From Candidatus Omnitrophota bacterium (GTDB lineage: Bacteria; Omnitrophota; 4484-213): DNA of 15,767 nucleotides. How positions within the stretch are numbered: position 1 is the stretch's first letter; the number at the start of each line of letters is the position of its first letter. A program made the translations under genes and the position numbers. Below the pieces are notes generated by a model that was not told where the DNA came from, made no database searches, and saw only the letters and a program-made list of their open reading frames with translations. The DNA lies in assembly GCA_030640885.1 (NCBI GenBank), contig DAOWIN010000079.1:1-15767 (forward strand). Direction: 5' to 3'. Below, one piece after another: positions 13,109-15,767 of the stretch.

Positions 13109-13273
13109 TTATTTTATTTCTTCAGATTCAACATCTATAACATTTTTCTTATTAAATGTATTTTTATCGGCTTTTGGAGACTTGCATCTAACATTCCCGC
13201 TTTCAAAAACAATTTTAAAAAGAAAACGAAACAGCAAATAAAAAAACAACCATCTTAGTAAAGTAGATAACAT
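13109..13273 (-). CDS. 54-aa small membrane peptide
   Basis: A short ORF from the ATG at 13271-13273 with AAGGGAAAATA as a possible Shine-Dalgarno just upstream. Residues 1-24 form a hydrophobic, aromatic-rich membrane segment (MLSTLLRWLFFYLLFRFLFK). The rest is polar and ends NKKNVIDVESEEIK, an acidic tail of the kind often seen in small conserved membrane proteins (V-I-D-V-E-x-E-E). It fills the gap between the cyclophilin (17 nt upstream) and DUF192 genes neatly, which supports it being real. No family name is offered. Confidence 0.7.
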   Translation of the reverse strand: MLSTLLRWLFFYLLFRFLFKIVFESGNVRCKSPKADKNTFNKKNVIDVESEEIK

Positions 13274-13290
13274 TATTTTCCCTTATCGCT

Positions 13291-13839
13291 TTATTTTTTC
13301 TCCAAATATGCCTTGATAATTTTTTGCTCATCAAGTGGTTTGCTTGCTGTGTTAACCGCAACATTTTCTATTTTTTGCACTACATCATACCCTGAGATAA
13401 CCTCGCCAAAGATTGTGTGACGCATATTAAGCCAAGGGGTTTCGGCGGTAGTAATGAAGAACTGGCTTCCATTTGTGCTCGGTCCGGAGTTTGCCATGGC
13501 CAAAAGACCCGTTTTATTAAATACAACCTTTGGATCAACTTCATCGGCAAAAGGCTTTCCCCAAATTGACTCTCCGCCTCTTCCTGTCCCAGTTGGATCG
13601 CCCCCCTGAATCATAAAATTCTTTATTACCCTATGAAAAATTATTCCATCATAATATCCCTTTTCTACCAAGCCAATAAAATTTTCGCAGGCTTTTGGAG
13701 CCGTTTCCGACATCAATTTGATTTTGATTAACCCCTGATTTGTTTCTAAAATCACAATTTTCTCCTCTGCGGCAACAACCGCTTTTAATCCACCCCCAAT
13801 AAAAAAACCTACCAACAACGCAACCAAAAGTTTCTTCAT
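13291..13839 (-). CDS. Secreted cyclophilin-type peptidyl-prolyl isomerase
   Basis: A 182-aa PpiA-like enzyme that isomerises prolyl bonds during folding of exported proteins. Residues 1-24 form a signal peptide (KK, a hydrophobic stretch, then VVAA before EEK), so it acts outside the cytoplasmic membrane. The cyclophilin core shows IFHRVIKNFMIQGGDPTGTG (67-86) with catalytic Arg70, LLAMANSGPSTNGSQFFIT (112-130), then TPWLNMRHTIFGEV (134-147). Those are the main active-site residues. The ATG has a perfect GGAGG ribosome site. It begins 32 nt after the HTH-Fic gene and probably shares its promoter at 14818-14846. Confidence 0.97.
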   Translation of the reverse strand: MKKLLVALLVGFFIGGGLKAVVAAEEKIVILETNQGLIKIKLMSETAPKACENFIGLVEKGYYDGIIFHRVIKNFMIQGGDPTGTGRGGESIWGKPFADEVDPKVVFNKTGLLAMANSGPSTNGSQFFITTAETPWLNMRHTIFGEVISGYDVVQKIENVAVNTASKPLDEQKIIKAYLEKK

Positions 13840-13871
13840 AGTTTTTCCTCCTTGTTATTTCTATTCCAATC

Positions 13872-14771
13872 TCATTCTATTAAAAACTCATACCCTTTTA
13901 TGATACTATCGCAGAGCATTTGTACAATATTTTTATGGTCGCCAAAATCGGCTTTACTTAATGCCATATAATATTTATATCTATCGTCAATTTGGATAAT
14001 TGCCGGAGCAAAACCTTTAATCAGAAGCTGAGTCATTATAAGCAATCTGCCCACTCTGCCATTTCCGTCAAAAAAGGGATGAATGGCTTCAAATTCGTAA
14101 TGGTCAGCAGCAATTTTCCCGAGCGTGTCTTTTCCATAATTATTGATGGCTTTAATAAACTTACCCATTCGCAGAGGAACATCTTGAGCCGAAGGAAGCG
14201 CCTTTTCGGTATTGGTTAAATTGACATGACCGGTTCTATACTTACCGGGAAGCTCATTGTTAAAATTATACATTACTATTGAATGCAATTTTAAAATGTA
14301 ATTCTGATCAATCCTAAAATTGAGGCAAATGCTATCTAACAAAAATTCTAAGGCGTTCTTGTGATTTACCGCCTCTAAGACCTCAAATAATTCTTTACCT
14401 CTCACTTGCTTTCCTTCAAAAGCCTTTCCTATTTCTTTTATAGTCATACGACTTCCCTCAATGGCATTGGAATGATAAGTCATTTCTAAGAAAAACTTTT
14501 CTCTTATCTCCTTATTTGTTTTCAACACTTTGATAGGATTCTTTATTTTTTTGTGCAGTTCCAAAACCACATTTCTTAAATCCACATATTCCTTAAATAG
14601 TTGATCAATATCATTTGATTGCGATGGATGAGGCTGAATATCTTTATCCAGCCAGCGATAAACAGTCTTATAACCCACCTCCAATCGTCTCGCAAGCTCT
14701 GAACGAGAAATGTCTGTCGCCTCTAAAATTCTATCCAATTTTTCTTTGTCAGTTAAACAGTGTTTTTCCAT
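13872..14771 (-). CDS. HTH-Fic protein with N-terminal DNA-binding domain and inhibitory helix
   Basis: A 299-aa protein from the ATG at 14769-14771, which has AAGGA at a good distance. The ATG at 14792 lies in the operator arm and lacks a ribosome site, so I prefer the shorter form. Residues 21-45 form a helix-turn-helix (ISRSELARRLEVGYKTVYRW). A Fic domain follows with HPFFDGNGRVGR (His231, Asp235, Asn237, Arg239). The inhibitory motif SNAIEG (Ser101, Glu105) lies upstream of it, as in class II. The flap contains KYRTGHVNL (177-185). The enzyme probably adds AMP to an unknown target. The HTH plus the 11-bp inverted repeat around its promoter suggest autoregulation. It is not closely similar to the Fic gene at 1275-2381. 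Confidence 0.92.
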   Translation of the reverse strand: MEKHCLTDKEKLDRILEATDISRSELARRLEVGYKTVYRWLDKDIQPHPSQSNDIDQLFKEYVDLRNVVLELHKKIKNPIKVLKTNKEIREKFFLEMTYHSNAIEGSRMTIKEIGKAFEGKQVRGKELFEVLEAVNHKNALEFLLDSICLNFRIDQNYILKLHSIVMYNFNNELPGKYRTGHVNLTNTEKALPSAQDVPLRMGKFIKAINNYGKDTLGKIAADHYEFEAIHPFFDGNGRVGRLLIMTQLLIKGFAPAIIQIDDRYKYYMALSKADFGDHKNIVQMLCDSIIKGYEFLIE

Positions 14772-14783
14772 TATTAATTCCTT

Positions 14784-14846
14784 ATAGGACATATAGCCCG
14801 TTTAATCTTCACCATAAATTATACCATATGTCCTATTGAATATCAA
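14784..14846 (-). promoter_or_regulatory. Strong promoter with 11-bp inverted-repeat operator for the HTH-Fic operon
   Basis: On the minus strand TTGATA (14841-14846), exactly 17 nt, then perfect TATAAT (14818-14823). ATAGGACATAT on the minus strand (14826-14836) lies in the spacer, and its exact inverse ATATGTCCTAT (14784-14794) lies downstream of the start point, covering the alternative ATG. The two sites would suit binding by a dimer or a looped pair of the HTH protein encoded next. Binding itself is inference. Confidence 0.8.
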
Positions 14847-14869
14847 GAGGAATTTTTATGAAATCAGGT

Positions 14870-15316
14870 TTAAGTTGATATTACAGCCGTAACTTCAACC
14901 TTGGGCTTTATAGAATTAGTAATGAGACAATTTTTTTCGGAAAGATCCATAATTCTTTTTGCTTTCTCAATTTGATCGCTTGAACTAACTTTAATCTTTG
15001 GTCTAACTTTGAGCTCGGAAAACATAAATTTGCCTTCTACGATTTCTAAAATCCCTTCTGCTTCGCTCTCATAACTCAGAAATTCGAGATTGTCTCTTTG
15101 TGCATAGTGGATAAAGGTAAGTTTAATACAGGTGTTCACTGAGGCAACAAACAGCTCTTCTGGTGTCCACATCCCTTCTTGCCCTTTGAACTCTGGCGGT
15201 GTAGATACCTCAATTGTTGGTTTTCCCGATGAACATAATATTCCTTTTCTCTCTTCAATCCAGGACACATTTGTCTTATAAATAAACTTTCTGCTTTTTT
15301 GTCTTATACTTCCCAT
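14870..15316 (-). CDS. OsmC-family protein (peroxide reductase-like)
   Basis: A 148-aa protein from the ATG at 15314-15316 behind AAAGGAG, chosen over an upstream start at 15385 that would run through a repeat and give an implausible N-terminus. OsmC/Ohr proteins reduce organic peroxides with two cysteines. Cys63 lies in LFVASVNTCIKLTF and Cys130 in LSEKNCLITNSI, the correct helices and spacing for the family, with Glu53/Glu54 in TPEELF near the active site. The N-terminal part has GKPTIEVSTPPEF and PEFKGQEGMWTPEE, the usual OsmC entry. The exact branch (Ohr, OsmC or YhfA) cannot be settled. The start is supplied by repeat copy E. Confidence 0.93.
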   Translation of the reverse strand: MGSIRQKSRKFIYKTNVSWIEERKGILCSSGKPTIEVSTPPEFKGQEGMWTPEELFVASVNTCIKLTFIHYAQRDNLEFLSYESEAEGILEIVEGKFMFSELKVRPKIKVSSSDQIEKAKRIMDLSEKNCLITNSIKPKVEVTAVIST

Positions 15317-15322
15317 TTTTTT

Positions 15323-15356
15323 TCTCCTTTCCTTTCTCCCGCCTAAGGCGAAAGAG
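15323..15356 (-). repeat. RBS-associated palindromic repeat, copy E (before osmC-family gene)
   Basis: Minus-strand reading: CTCTTTCGCCTTAGGCGGGA then GAAAGGAAAGGAGA, followed by A-rich spacing and the ATG at 15316. The left arm is worn (CTTTCGCC) while the right arm and Shine-Dalgarno match copy D exactly. 15357-15430 adds two small hairpins, CCTTT-AGC-AAAGG and TTTGTC-TAAA-GACAAA, and the copy D companion GACCTATCCT. Confidence 0.8.
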
Positions 15357-15439
15357 CCGAAGTTCGCCGACCTATCCTTTAGCAAAGGTGGAAGGCAAAA
15401 GGTTTGTCTAAAGACAAATTTCGCTGTTTTTTCGCCCGC

Positions 15440-15646
15440 CTACGAAGTAGGCAAATTCTCATCAATACTCCCATCGGGAAGCATATTATCAGGATGATAT
15501 TCTCCTCTTTCTTCCATTTTCCGCCGCACACAATCTGGATTGCTTACCATACAATAATTCTCAATCCATTTCTTATTTAGTTTACCAGCTTTATAAAACC
15601 TCTTCATTGGGCAAACATCATACCAACCACAGCCCTTCTTTTTCAT
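15440..15646 (-). CDS. Four-cysteine small protein
   Basis: A 68-aa protein starting at the ATG 15644-15646. The sequence has Cys6, Cys12, Cys32 and Cys39 (C-x5-C-x19-C-x6-C) in GCGWYDVCPMKRFY and NYCMVSNPDCVRRKMEERGE, and ends YHPDNMLPDGSIDENL. I recognise the pattern as a conserved small prokaryotic family, some members of which carry a doubtful uracil-DNA glycosylase label; nothing glycosylase-like is visible here. Metal or iron-sulfur binding is likely from the cysteines, but unproven. The start overlaps the TGA of the upstream gene (TGATG), so translation is coupled. The last codons and stop lie in a small hairpin, GCCTACGAAGTAGGC, on the plus strand. Confidence 0.8.
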   Translation of the reverse strand: MKKKGCGWYDVCPMKRFYKAGKLNKKWIENYCMVSNPDCVRRKMEERGEYHPDNMLPDGSIDENLPTS

Positions 15647-15767
15647 CACATATCAATTTTTAAATTGAGAAATTCTGCTATTCCGGATAGAAAAATTTCT
15701 TGAGAATCAATAAAAGCCGAGTTATGTTCGCCTTTTATCTTTAACAATTGTTTAGGCGGAGAGGCAG
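15646..15767 (-). CDS. C-terminal end of an alpha/beta-hydrolase-like protein (partial)
   Basis: The last 39 codons or so of a gene that enters from the right edge, ending in TGA at 15646-15648. The readable part is PPKQLLKIKGEHNSAFIDSQ then EIFLSGIAEFLNLKIDM. The pattern K-x-L-x-x-I-x-G-x-H-N followed by a final helix is the usual end of alpha/beta hydrolases, where the His would be catalytic. The call rests on a short tail only. Its stop overlaps the start of the four-cysteine gene. Confidence 0.6.
   Translation of the reverse strand, partial: ASPPKQLLKIKGEHNSAFIDSQEIFLSGIAEFLNLKIDM

Noticed and set aside
1275..14771. The two Fic genes as a recent duplication
   Set aside because: Domain order, length and sequence differ (C-terminal winged helix in one, N-terminal HTH in the other); they share only the Fic core and inhibitory motif.

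Overview
All convincing genes in this AT-rich 15.8 kb window lie on the minus strand, so transcription runs from high to low coordinates. No rRNA, tRNA, CRISPR array, transposase or integrase was seen. The content suggests an uncultivated bacterium with compact operons: a purS/purQ/purL-type purine pathway, a stand-alone EF-Tu domain-II-like protein, a SemiSWEET domain, two Fic proteins, and families of short palindromic and heptameric repeats between genes. A candidate-phylum lineage such as Omnitrophota would fit, but that is a low-confidence guess made without any database.

Layout, in order of transcription. (1) 15767-14870: the C-terminal end of an alpha/beta-hydrolase-like gene, a 68-aa four-cysteine protein coupled to it, and an OsmC-family protein. 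(2) 14846-12519: a strong sigma70-type promoter carrying an 11-bp inverted repeat drives an HTH-Fic protein. Behind it, probably in the same operon, come a secreted cyclophilin, a 54-aa membrane peptide, and DUF192 and DUF167 proteins. (3) 12235-11525: a Cys-motif hypothetical protein between two repeat-rich spacers. (4) 11240-10339: SixA-like phosphatase and a YbhB/PEBP protein, overlapping by 4 nt. (5) 10338-9517: a highly structured leader, including a perfect three-way-junction fold, in front of a flavodoxin-family gene. (6) 9495-7832: an apparent SemiSWEET-NnrE fusion and a COG2231/MagIII-like DNA glycosylase. (7) 7841-3307: a promoter, then ACT-domain protein, EF-like protein, MBL-fold hydrolase, HIT protein, guaA, purS and purQ, tightly packed and probably one transcript. 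(8) 3306-716: an accessory insert between purQ and purL holding a radC-like remnant, decayed ORFs, a class II Fic gene and a DUF2061 gene. (9) 715-1: the 5' part of purL.

The most distinctive signals are these. A dispersed palindromic repeat sits directly upstream of, and includes, the Shine-Dalgarno sequence of five different genes, always in the sense orientation. Heptameric tandem repeats occur at several spots; one forms the 3' end of the glycosylase gene and appears to have removed its fourth iron-sulfur cysteine. The SemiSWEET-NnrE fusion is the third. The standard purS-purQ-purL run is broken by a Fic-containing island with decaying genes.
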